From an uncultured Collinsella sp. (GTDB lineage: Bacteria > Actinomycetota > Coriobacteriia > Coriobacteriales > Coriobacteriaceae), in contig CAUBGU010000072.1 of assembly GCA_958435545.1 (NCBI GenBank), positions 1 to 6,940 of the forward strand: 6,940 nucleotides of DNA, given 5' to 3'. Positions within the stretch are counted from its first letter, which is position 1; every line of letters starts with the position of its first letter. Positions 1 through 6,422 of this stretch are shown here, piece after piece. The position numbers and the translations under genes were made by a program. The notes beneath the pieces were generated by a model, which was given only the letters and a program-made list of their open reading frames with translations, was not told where the DNA came from and made no database searches.

Positions 1-635
1 TTGCCTCGGCATTTATGTACTCGCTCATCATCACGGTCACGTCGGTCGTGCTGATTCTGGTGTGCTGCTCCATGTGTGCTTGGTACGTAGTGCGCGTCAA
101 CAGCAAGATCTCGAACTTCTTCTATTACCTGTTCGTCTTCTCGATGGTCGTGCCCTTCCAGATGCTCATGTTCACGCTGTCCAATTTGGCGGACCGCATC
201 GGCTTCAACACGCCGTTCAACATCTGCTTTATCTACCTCGGCTTTGGCGCGGGCCTGGCGGTCTTTATGTTCGCCGGCTTTGTAAAGAACATCCCGCTCG
301 AGATCGAGGAGGCGGCCATGATCGACGGCTGCAACCCGGTCCAGGTGTTCTTTAAGATCGTCCTTCCCATCATGAAGCCCACCTATCTTTCGGTCGGCAT
401 CCTCGAGACCATGTGGGTCTGGAACGACTATCTGCTGCCCTACCTTACGCTCGACTCCACCAAGTACAAGACCATTCCTATCTTGATCCAGTACTTCCGC
501 GGCGGCTACGGCCACGTCGAGCTCGGCCCCATGATGGCTTGCATCATGATGGTCGTTGTCCCCATCGTCGTCATGTACATCCTCTGCCAGAAGTACATCA
601 TCGACGGCGTGGTGGCAGGTGCCGTCAAGGGCTGA
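1..635 (+). CDS. Sugar ABC transporter permease, MalG type (5' partial)
   Basis: Inner-membrane permease subunit of a carbohydrate uptake ABC transporter, partner of a MalF-type permease and of the ATPase that follows. The frame is open from base 3 through to the TGA at 633-635. The codons before the ATG at 15 read A-S-A-F, so that ATG is internal and the gene enters from the left. About 210 residues are visible against roughly 280 for MalG proteins, so the first membrane helix and periplasmic entry are missing. Counting from the ATG at 15, hydrophobic segments lie at about 5-27, 37-57, 68-91, 122-142 and 172-195. The cytoplasmic EAA loop, which docks on the ATPase, is clear near residues 96-122 (EEAAMIDG, then IVLPIMKP). 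The C-terminus GAVKG is typical of the family. The sugar cannot be read from this subunit; the nearby malQ and glgP suggest maltodextrin or another alpha-glucoside (inference). Confidence 0.93.
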   Translation, partial: ASAFMYSLIITVTSVVLILVCCSMCAWYVVRVNSKISNFFYYLFVFSMVVPFQMLMFTLSNLADRIGFNTPFNICFIYLGFGAGLAVFMFAGFVKNIPLEIEEAAMIDGCNPVQVFFKIVLPIMKPTYLSVGILETMWVWNDYLLPYLTLDSTKYKTIPILIQYFRGGYGHVELGPMMACIMMVVVPIVVMYILCQKYIIDGVVAGAVKG

Positions 636-659
636 TGCCGTAACTGTTTTGCAAGTTTC

Positions 660-685
660 TGCGGCGCCCTCAACATGGTGCCGCA
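660..685 (+). other. Intercistronic hairpin between permease and ATPase
   Basis: TGCGGCGCC (660-668) pairs with GGTGCCGCA (677-685) as a 9-bp stem with one G.U pair (666/679) and an 8-nt loop. It fills much of the 67-nt gap between the two genes. No T-tract follows, so it is not an intrinsic terminator. It may stabilise or process the operon mRNA so that the two subunits are made in different amounts (inference). Confidence 0.45.
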
Positions 686-702
686 TATCGAAAGGTAAAG
701 AC

Positions 703-1902
703 ATGGCCGAGATCGTTCTCAAACATGTTCAGAAGGTGTATCCCAACACCGAGTCCAAAAAGAAGGGCTTCTTTGGCAAAAAGAAGAAGACCGAGGAGAA
801 GAAGCACAACCTCAAGGTTACCGAGGATGGCGTGCTCGCTGTTGAGGACTTTAACCTCACCGTTCACGACCAGGAGTTCGTCGTCCTCGTTGGCCCGTCT
901 GGCTGCGGTAAGTCCACGACGATGCGCATGGTTGCTGGCCTGGAGGACATCACCTCGGGTGACGTGTTCATCGACGGCAAGCGCGTCAACGACGTCGCTC
1001 CCAAGGACCGCGACATCGCCATGGTGTTCCAGAGCTACGCTCTGTACCCCAACATGACGGTGTACGAGAACATGGCGTTTACGCTTGAGCTCAAGAAGGT
1101 CCCCAAGGACGAAATCGACCGTAAGGTTCGCTCCGCTGCCGAGATCTTGGGTATCACCGAGTACCTCGACCGTAAGCCCAAGGCGCTTTCGGGCGGCCAG
1201 CGTCAGCGTGTCGCTATCGGCCGCGCCATCGTGCGTGATCCTAAGGTCTTCCTGATGGACGAGCCGCTGTCCAACCTGGACGCCAAGCTGCGTAACCAGA
1301 TGCGTGCCGAGCTCATCAAGCTGCGCCACGAGATCAAGGGTACGTTCATCTATGTTACCCACGACCAGACCGAGGCCATGACCCTCGGTGACCGTATCGT
1401 GGTCATGAAGGACGGCGTTGTCCAGCAGATCGCCACGCCGCAGGAGGTCTTCAGCCACCCCGCGAACATCTTCGTCGCCGGCTTCATCGGCGTGCCGCAG
1501 ATGAACTTCTTCGATGCCCAACTGGTGCGCTCGGGCGACGGCTTTACCGTCAAGACCGAGGATATGAACGTTGCTCTCGCCCCCGAGACCTGCTCTCAGC
1601 TTGCTCTCAACTGGGACGGCGGCGACGTGAAGGAGATTACGGCCGGCGTGCGCCCCGAGCAGATTCTGCTCGCCGACAAGGGCGAGGAGGGTGCGCTCCA
1701 GGGTACCGTCGAGGTGACCGAGCTCATGGGTTCGACCGAGCATGTCCACGTGACCGCTCCCGATGGCCAGTTCGTCCTGATCATTCCCGTTGTCGACCTT
1801 GAGGCCAAGGGTGCGCTCAAGGCGGGCGACTCCATCTGGTTCAAGTTCGAGAAGAACGCGACCCATCTCTTCGATAAGGTGTCTGGCAAGAACCTTATCT
1901 AG
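703..1902 (+). CDS. Sugar ABC transporter ATP-binding protein, MsmK/UgpC/MalK type
   Basis: Cytoplasmic ATPase that powers sugar import; a complete protein of 399 residues. The frame is open further upstream, but ATG 703 is chosen because AAAGG lies 7 nt before it and MAEIVLKHVQKVYPN is the family's usual N-terminus. Visible motifs are Walker A GPSGCGKST (64-72), Q-loop Q110 (VFQSYALYP), ABC signature LSGGQ (162-166), Walker B FLMDEP (183-188), D-loop (SNLDAK) and switch His220 (VTHDQTEAM). A C-terminal regulatory TOBE-like region spans about 240-399, including GVRPEQ. Its odd feature is a lysine-rich insert at about 16-44, between the first strand and AVEDFNL, where compact relatives have only a few residues. 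It follows the permease by 67 nt, presumably in the same operon, and a terminator follows it. ATPases of this type can serve several sugar transporters, so the partner is not certain. Exact gene name (msmK, ugpC or malK) is not resolvable from sequence alone. Confidence 0.96.
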   Translation: MAEIVLKHVQKVYPNTESKKKGFFGKKKKTEEKKHNLKVTEDGVLAVEDFNLTVHDQEFVVLVGPSGCGKSTTMRMVAGLEDITSGDVFIDGKRVNDVAPKDRDIAMVFQSYALYPNMTVYENMAFTLELKKVPKDEIDRKVRSAAEILGITEYLDRKPKALSGGQRQRVAIGRAIVRDPKVFLMDEPLSNLDAKLRNQMRAELIKLRHEIKGTFIYVTHDQTEAMTLGDRIVVMKDGVVQQIATPQEVFSHPANIFVAGFIGVPQMNFFDAQLVRSGDGFTVKTEDMNVALAPETCSQLALNWDGGDVKEITAGVRPEQILLADKGEEGALQGTVEVTELMGSTEHVHVTAPDGQFVLIIPVVDLEAKGALKAGDSIWFKFEKNATHLFDKVSGKNLI

Positions 1903-1972
1903 GCCCGGTGCATCCAGGCCCTCCCTTTGGGCGACTGCGGTATTGCCATCCTTTTGCCGCGGTCACATATAA

Positions 1973-2014
1973 GACTCCCCTCCCGTCCACTGGGCGAGAG
2001 GGGAGCCTTTCTTT
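1973..2014 (+). terminator. Rho-independent terminator of the ABC transporter operon
   Basis: CTCCCCTC (1975-1982) pairs perfectly with GAGGGGAG (1998-2005) around a 15-nt loop, followed by the T-rich run CCTTTCTTT. It lies about 70 nt after the ATPase stop codon and before the repeat array, so most operon transcripts should end before the array. Confidence 0.82.
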
Positions 2015-2040
2015 GTGTTGGGACCGTTCGTCTGTCAGTT

Positions 2041-2099
2041 TGTCTCAATCTGTAACAGGAGGAGGGCCAAATTGGGTCTAGATGTTACAGATTGAGACA
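2041..2099. repeat. Inverted-repeat unit 1 (perfect 17-bp stem)
   Basis: Left arm TGTCTCAATCTGTAACA (2041-2057) is the exact reverse complement of 2083-2099. The loop is 2058-2082. This is the only unit with a fully Watson-Crick stem over all 17 pairs, and its loop is the most divergent of the four. Confidence 0.92.
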
Positions 2100-2120
2100 G
2101 CGTTGAGCTGCCTGTCCTTT

Positions 2121-2179
2121 CATCTCGATCTGTAACACGAAGGACTGATTTCGGCGGCTACCTGTTACAGAACGAGATT
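2121..2179. repeat. Inverted-repeat unit 2 (compensated pairs)
   Basis: Arms 2122-2137 and 2163-2178 form 15 of 16 Watson-Crick pairs, with one A.A mismatch (2128/2172). Relative to unit 1, two pairs changed on both sides: G-C became A-T (2122/2178), and A-T became G-C (2127/2173). The outermost position (2121/2179) is unpaired. Confidence 0.9.
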
Positions 2180-2200
2180 GTTTTAGCCGGCTTATCCATT

Positions 2201-2259
2201 TGTCTCGATCTGTAACAGTAAGGGCGGATTTCGGACGTTAGGTGTTACAGATTGAGATA
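2201..2259. repeat. Inverted-repeat unit 3 (two wobble pairs)
   Basis: Arms 2201-2217 and 2243-2259 pair throughout if G.U is allowed on the + strand. Wobbles are G2202.T2258 and G2207.T2253. The loop is 2218-2242. Confidence 0.9.
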
Positions 2260-2281
2260 AACCCTAGGGAAAGGACCGGTT

Positions 2282-2340
2282 TGTCTTGATCTGTAACAGG
2301 TAGGACCGTTTTGGCCGAGTAGGTGTTACAGATTGAGACG
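2282..2340. repeat. Inverted-repeat unit 4 (three wobble pairs)
   Basis: Arms 2282-2298 and 2324-2340 pair throughout with G.U allowed on the + strand. Wobbles are T2282.G2340, T2287.G2335 and G2288.T2334. The loop is 2299-2323, and a short T-rich stretch (ATTTTG) follows the right arm. Confidence 0.9.
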
Positions 2341-2375
2341 ATTTTGTCGAGGCGGGCCACGGGCAACACGCGGGC

Positions 2376-2406
2376 AAAAAACGGAGCCGTGCTGCCACGA
2401 CTCCGT
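2376..2406 (-). terminator. Rho-independent terminator of glgP
   Basis: Read on the - strand, ACGGAGTCGTG pairs with CACGGCTCCGT as an 11-bp stem with one T.G wobble and a GCAG tetraloop, followed directly by a run of six T. It starts 30 nt after the glgP stop. On the + strand the wobble becomes a C.A mismatch and no long T-run follows, so it works best for glgP. Confidence 0.93.
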
Positions 2407-2436
2407 TTCTCAAGAGGATGGGTAAGGGAAACGAAA

Positions 2437-4704
2437 TTAGCTCAGGTGCCAAATCTCGTCGTTGTACTGGGAGATTGTGCGGTCGGACGAGAAGGTGCCG
2501 GCGTTGGCGATGTTGATTAGCGCCTTGCGCATCCAGGTGTCCTGGTCCTCGTAGTCTGCTAGCACGTGCTCCTTGGTCTGGATGTACTCCTCAATGTCGA
2601 GCAGGGCCATAAACCAGTCCTTGCCCTTGATGTCGTCGTGCAGGCGTTGCAGACGCTTAGCGTTGCCGGTCGCCATAAAGGCGGGGTTGGTGATAAAGTC
2701 CACCAGCAGTTTGATACCGGGCTTGCGGTAGAGTGCGCTGGCGTTATAGCTGCCGTCGGCGTAGAGCTGCTCGACCTGCTTGGAGGAAGCGCCAAAGGTG
2801 TAGATGTTCTCGTCACCCACGAGCTCGGCGATCTCGACATTGGCACCGTCGAGCGTGCACAGGGTCAAAGCGCCGTTGAGCATGAACTTCATGTTAGAGG
2901 TTCCGCTCGCCTCCTTGGAGGCCAGGCTGATCTGCTCGGAGATATCGGCGGCGGGAATCACACGCTCGGCAGCAGTGACGTTGTAGTTCTCGATCATGAC
3001 GACCTGCAGGTAGGGAGCCACGTCGGGGTCGTTGGCAATCCACTGGGAAAGCGTCAGGATCAGATGGATGATGTCCTGGGCGATAGTGTAGGCAGGCGCT
3101 GCCTTGCCGCCAAAGATGATGGTGACGGGGTGCTTAGGTCTGTTACCGTTCTTGATGTCGAGGTACTTCCAGATGATGTAGAGCGCGAGCATCTGCTGGC
3201 GCTTGTACTCGTGGATACGCTTGACCTGAACATCGATGATGGCGTTGGAGGGGATCGTCACACCCTGCTCGAGCGCCATGAACTGGCGCATGATGGTCTT
3301 TGCCTCGGCCTTGGTGGCGGCCAGGCGCTCAAGAATACTCTTATCGTCGGCGAAGTCGGCGAGCTTGCTCAAGTCGCCGGTGCTGCGCCAATCGGTACCG
3401 ATCACATCGTCGAGTAGGCTGGCGAGCGCGGGGTTGGCTCCCTGGATCCAGCGGCGGAAGGTGATGCCGTTGGTCTTGTTGGAGAACTTCTCGGGGTAGA
3501 TTTCGTAGAACGGATGAAGCTCGGTGTCCTCCAGGATTTTGGTGTGGAGTGCGGCGACGCCGTTGATGGAGAAGCCAAAGTGGATGTCCATGTGGGCCAT
3601 GTGGACGGTGTCGTATTCGTCGATGATGGCAACGCGCGGGTCGTCGTGCTCGGCCTTTGCGATCTCATCGAGCTTGACGATAATGTCGGCGATGGCAGGG
3701 GAGACCTTCTGCAGGCTGGCGAGCGGCCACTTCTCGAGCGCCTCGGCAAGAATCGTGTGGTTAGTGTAGGCGACCATGGAGCGTACGATGGTCACGGCCT
3801 CGTCAAACTCGATGCCATGCTCGGTGGTGAGCAAGCGAATGAGCTCGGGGATGACCATGGTGGGGTGCGTGTCGTTAATCTGGACCACGGCGTAGTCGGC
3901 CAGATCGTGCAGGTTGCTGCCGCGCTCGATGGCCTCGTCGATCAGGAGCTGGGCGGCGTTGCTCACCATGAAGTATTCCTGGTAGATGCGAAGCAGGCGG
4001 CCCTGCTCGTCGGAATCGTCAGGGTAGAGGAACAAAGTGAGGTTCTTGGCGATCTCGGTCTTGTCGAAGTCGATGGAGCTGCCGGGTACCAGACCGTCGT
4101 CGACGCTTGCCAGGTCGAACAGGCGCAGGCGGTTCTTGGCGGGCTGGCCGTAGCCAGGCACGTCGATGTTGACGAGCTTGGAGGTAACGGCAAAGTCGCC
4201 GAACTCAACAGTGTAGGAGCGGTCGTCATCGATCAGGATATCCTGCTCCCCGAGCCACTCGTCGGGAACGGCCTTCTGCTGATTGTCGACAAAGCGCTGG
4301 CGGAACAGGCCGTAGTGGTAGTTGAGGCCCACGCCGTCGCCGGTCAGGCCCAGCGTGGCGATGGAATCCAGGAAGCACGCGGCCAGGCGGCCCAGGCCGC
4401 CGTTGCCGAGCGACGGTTCGACCTCAAACTCCTCAATCTTATTGAGGTCGTGGCCCGCGGCGGTGAGCTGGTCCTTAACCTCGCTATAGATACCGAGGTC
4501 GATCATGTTGTTGATGAGCAGCTTGCCGATCAAGAATTCGGCGGAGATGTAATAAAGCTTTTTCTTGCCATTGTTGAGCGGGCAGGCGGCTGAGCGCTTC
4601 TGCACGAGCTTAACAAGCAGTTTGTAAATGCGACGGTCATCGAGCTGCTCGAGCGAGATGCCAAAAGACTGCTCGGCAAGTTCTGCGAGATCGATACGGG
4701 GCAT
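2437..4704 (-). CDS. glgP: Glycogen/maltodextrin (alpha-glucan) phosphorylase, GT35
   Basis: Cytoplasmic PLP-dependent enzyme that cleaves alpha-1,4-glucan ends with phosphate to give glucose-1-phosphate; 755 residues. The start is the ATG at 4704-4702, preceded by a clear AGGAGG (4714-4709); the frame is open further upstream but overlaps malQ antiparallel features and lacks family similarity. Family landmarks are SLGNGGLGRLAACFLDS (98-113), the GLNYHYGLF segment (126-134), QINDTHP (275-281), FSNKTNGITFRRWI (407-420), VKRIHEYKRQQ (494-504) and the cofactor loop EASGTSNMKFMLNG (598-611) with Lys606 as the expected Schiff-base lysine. The protein is shorter than the roughly 790-840 residues of enterobacterial and animal enzymes, and no long regulatory N-terminal extension is visible. 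It lies 128 nt downstream of malQ on the same strand, which supports a maltodextrin or glycogen breakdown role. Whether the natural substrate is glycogen or maltodextrin (malP) cannot be decided here. Confidence 0.96.
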   Translation of the reverse strand: MPRIDLAELAEQSFGISLEQLDDRRIYKLLVKLVQKRSAACPLNNGKKKLYYISAEFLIGKLLINNMIDLGIYSEVKDQLTAAGHDLNKIEEFEVEPSLGNGGLGRLAACFLDSIATLGLTGDGVGLNYHYGLFRQRFVDNQQKAVPDEWLGEQDILIDDDRSYTVEFGDFAVTSKLVNIDVPGYGQPAKNRLRLFDLASVDDGLVPGSSIDFDKTEIAKNLTLFLYPDDSDEQGRLLRIYQEYFMVSNAAQLLIDEAIERGSNLHDLADYAVVQINDTHPTMVIPELIRLLTTEHGIEFDEAVTIVRSMVAYTNHTILAEALEKWPLASLQKVSPAIADIIVKLDEIAKAEHDDPRVAIIDEYDTVHMAHMDIHFGFSINGVAALHTKILEDTELHPFYEIYPEKFSNKTNGITFRRWIQGANPALASLLDDVIGTDWRSTGDLSKLADFADDKSILERLAATKAEAKTIMRQFMALEQGVTIPSNAIIDVQVKRIHEYKRQQMLALYIIWKYLDIKNGNRPKHPVTIIFGGKAAPAYTIAQDIIHLILTLSQWIANDPDVAPYLQVVMIENYNVTAAERVIPAADISEQISLASKEASGTSNMKFMLNGALTLCTLDGANVEIAELVGDENIYTFGASSKQVEQLYADGSYNASALYRKPGIKLLVDFITNPAFMATGNAKRLQRLHDDIKGKDWFMALLDIEEYIQTKEHVLADYEDQDTWMRKALINIANAGTFSSDRTISQYNDEIWHLS

Positions 4705-4740
4705 GTTTCCTCCTGTAATGGGTTGATTACATGTCTGCAA

Positions 4741-4785
4741 TTCATAAGAAGCCCGCGCGAGGGGATTGGGGTGGCCTCGCGCGGG
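4741..4785 (-). terminator. GC-rich hairpin between malQ and glgP, possible weak terminator or attenuator
   Basis: CCCGCGCGAGG (4752-4762) and CCTCGCGCGGG (4775-4785) form a perfect 11-bp stem with a 12-nt loop. On the - strand the stem is followed by CTTCTTATG, a poor U-tract. It could terminate part of the malQ transcripts or protect an mRNA end. No convincing promoter is seen in the 47 nt between it and glgP, so glgP may depend on readthrough (inference). Confidence 0.6.
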
Positions 4786-4832
4786 TAAGCAAGCGCGTCC
4801 GCACGGTGTGGTGGGGTCGGGCGCGGTGGCTC

Positions 4833-6338
4833 CTATTGGGGAAGCTCGATTTCGGCTTCCGATGGGATGCGGAAGTAGGTCTCGGTCCAGTCGGTTAGCT
4901 TGTGCTCGAGCTCGCGGGTGATGGCGCCATCGAGCATGCGCCAGGTCCAGTTGCCGCCCAGGGTGGCGGGGGTGTTGATGCGCGCCTCGTTGCCCAGATT
5001 GAGCAGGTCCTGCATGGTGTAGATGCAGGTGTCGCTCACGCTGGCGGCGATGGTGCGGTTGAGTGCGTCGGCTATGGATTCGCCTGCCTGCTGGTGGGTG
5101 TACAGGGCTGCCTGCTCGCGCTGACGCGGAGTGGCCGTACCCTCGAACCAACCGCGCGCCGTCTCGTTGTCGTGCGTGCCTACATAGGCGACGGTATTGG
5201 CGATGTAGTTATGCGGCAGGTAATACGAGTTGGTGCCCTCAAAGGCAAACTGCAAGATCTTCATACCGGGGAAGCCCGAGGTGTCGCGCATATCGATGAC
5301 GCCGGGGGTAAGGAAGCCCAGGTCCTCGGCGATAATAGGCAGCGTGCCGAGCTTTTTCTCGAGCGTCTTGAAGAGCTTGAGGCCGGGACCCTGTGTCCAC
5401 GAACCGTAGGACGAGTCGGGTGAGGAGAACGGCACCTCCCAGTAGGCCTCGAAGCCACGGAAGTGGTCCAGACGGATAACGTCGTACATGTTGAGTGCGG
5501 CGCGGATGCGGCCTTCCCACCAGGAGAAGCCGTCTGCTTCCATGGCATCCCAGTCATAGATGGGATTGCCCCAGTACTGGCCGGTGGCGGAGAACTGATC
5601 GGGCGGTGTGCCGGCGACACTGACGGGGTTGCCGGCGGCGTCGATCTTAAAGAGCTCGGGGCTTGCCCACATTTCGACGGAATCACGCGAGACGTAGATG
5701 GGCAAATCGCCGATGATCAGGATATCGCGCTCGTTGGCATAGGCCTTGAGGCGGCTCCACTGGCGGTCGAAGAAATACTGCGTCATCTGGTGATAGAGCA
5801 TGCGCGCGGGATGGGCGGCGCAGACCTTGGCGGATGTTTCGCCGCGGGTGCGCAGCTCTGCAGGCCACTCCCAAAAGGCCTTGAGTCCGCACTCCTCTTT
5901 GACGGTCATGAACTCGCAGTAGGGAATGAGCCAGTCTTCGTTTGCCTGGACAAAGTCGTCAAAATCGGCTGGCTTGTTGGAGGCGAAGCGTTCGGCGGCA
6001 CGGTCGAGAATCTGGCGGCGACCGCTAAAAATCGCGCCATAGTCAACGTTGTTGGGATCGGAGCCCAGATACACACCGTCGATATCGCGCTGCTCCAGAT
6101 AGCCGGCCTCGATAAGCTCGGCAAAGTCGATGAAATTGGGGTTGCCCGCACGGGCCGAGAACGACTGATAGGGCGAGTCGCCATAGCTCGTCGTCGTAAG
6201 GGGCAGAATCTGCCAATAATGTTGTTTGCACGAGACGAGGAAATCGACAAAGTCGTAGGCATTCCAGCCAAAGCCGCCGATGCCGTACGGTCCGGGCAGG
6301 GACGAGATGGGCATGAGAACACCGCTTGCACGCTCCAT
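4833..6338 (-). CDS. malQ: 4-alpha-glucanotransferase (amylomaltase), GH77
   Basis: Cytoplasmic disproportionating enzyme that transfers maltodextrin segments between acceptors, releasing glucose and making longer chains for the phosphorylase; 501 residues, the usual length of compact bacterial MalQ. ATG 6338 is chosen because MERASGVLMPISSLPGPYGIG is the standard N-terminus and GGTGAG lies 7 nt before it. The frame stays open to an ATG at 6500, but that would add 54 residues without family character and would start upstream of the likely promoter. Catalytic residues seen are the nucleophile Asp291 (RLDHFRGF), acid/base Glu338 (IIAEDLG) and Asp390 (GTHDNET). The segments GNPNFIDF, GDLPIYVSRDS, and GTPPDQFSATGQYWGNPIYDW are also present. 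It is the first gene of a probable malQ-glgP unit and has its own promoter region after the galE terminator. Confidence 0.96.
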   Translation of the reverse strand: MERASGVLMPISSLPGPYGIGGFGWNAYDFVDFLVSCKQHYWQILPLTTTSYGDSPYQSFSARAGNPNFIDFAELIEAGYLEQRDIDGVYLGSDPNNVDYGAIFSGRRQILDRAAERFASNKPADFDDFVQANEDWLIPYCEFMTVKEECGLKAFWEWPAELRTRGETSAKVCAAHPARMLYHQMTQYFFDRQWSRLKAYANERDILIIGDLPIYVSRDSVEMWASPELFKIDAAGNPVSVAGTPPDQFSATGQYWGNPIYDWDAMEADGFSWWEGRIRAALNMYDVIRLDHFRGFEAYWEVPFSSPDSSYGSWTQGPGLKLFKTLEKKLGTLPIIAEDLGFLTPGVIDMRDTSGFPGMKILQFAFEGTNSYYLPHNYIANTVAYVGTHDNETARGWFEGTATPRQREQAALYTHQQAGESIADALNRTIAASVSDTCIYTMQDLLNLGNEARINTPATLGGNWTWRMLDGAITRELEHKLTDWTETYFRIPSEAEIELPQ

Positions 6339-6422
6339 GGATGTGCTCACCAACCTTCTTGTTGTGGGATCGGCCTGCAGATGGGTGAACAGCCCGCCCC
6401 GAGTTTTAGAGTTGATGTCCCT

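Larger units (their letters stand above)
2041..2340. repeat. Array of four tandem inverted-repeat units, 80-81 bp period
   Basis: This is the main content of the 534-bp gene-free stretch between the ATPase and glgP. Four units start at 2041, 2121, 2201 and 2282. Each has a left arm close to TGTCTCRATCTGTAACA, a loop of exactly 25 nt, and a right arm close to TGTTACAGATTGAGACA. Linkers are 21-22 nt. The arm segment ATCTGTAACA is identical in all four left arms. Loops and linkers are far less conserved (the first two linkers match at 12 of 21 positions). Loops share a degenerate GG, then GATTT, then GG pattern in units 2-4. No coding potential is credible. The linker before unit 4 contains the 8-bp palindrome CCCTAGGG (2262-2269). 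Candidate explanations are a REP/MITE-like extragenic palindrome family, a multi-hairpin RNA, or a tandem protein-binding array. I do not recognise a named family. Confidence 0.9.

Noticed and set aside
670..1866. Long (398-residue) reading frame antisense to the ATPase gene
   Set aside because: It mirrors a highly conserved ABC ATPase in a GC-rich genome, where antisense frames stay open by codon bias. Its translation is low-complexity and resembles no family.
2041..2340. Reading the repeat array as a CRISPR array
   Set aside because: The repeated arms alternate in orientation, are only about 17 nt, the intervals alternate between 25 and about 21 nt, and the intervals are related to each other rather than unique. 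No cas genes are present.
2264..2452. Small - strand reading frame across the end of the array and the glgP terminator
   Set aside because: It runs through the terminator hairpin and a repeat unit, overlaps the glgP 3' end in another frame, and has no ribosome binding site or recognisable protein character.
3514..4593. Long + strand reading frame antisense to glgP
   Set aside because: Val/Asp/Gly-rich translation typical of an antisense shadow; glgP on the other strand carries all family motifs.
4705..4750. Separate glgP promoter
   Set aside because: No -10/-35 pair with acceptable spacing is visible between the hairpin and the start codon; at most TTGCAG appears without a good partner.
4705..5151. 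N-terminal extension of GlgP to 5151
   Set aside because: It would lie over malQ, and ATG 4704 has a strong AGGAGG and the expected length.
6339..6422. Riboswitch in the malQ leader
   Set aside because: The leader is short and shows no extended pairing or conserved aptamer motif that I can recognise.
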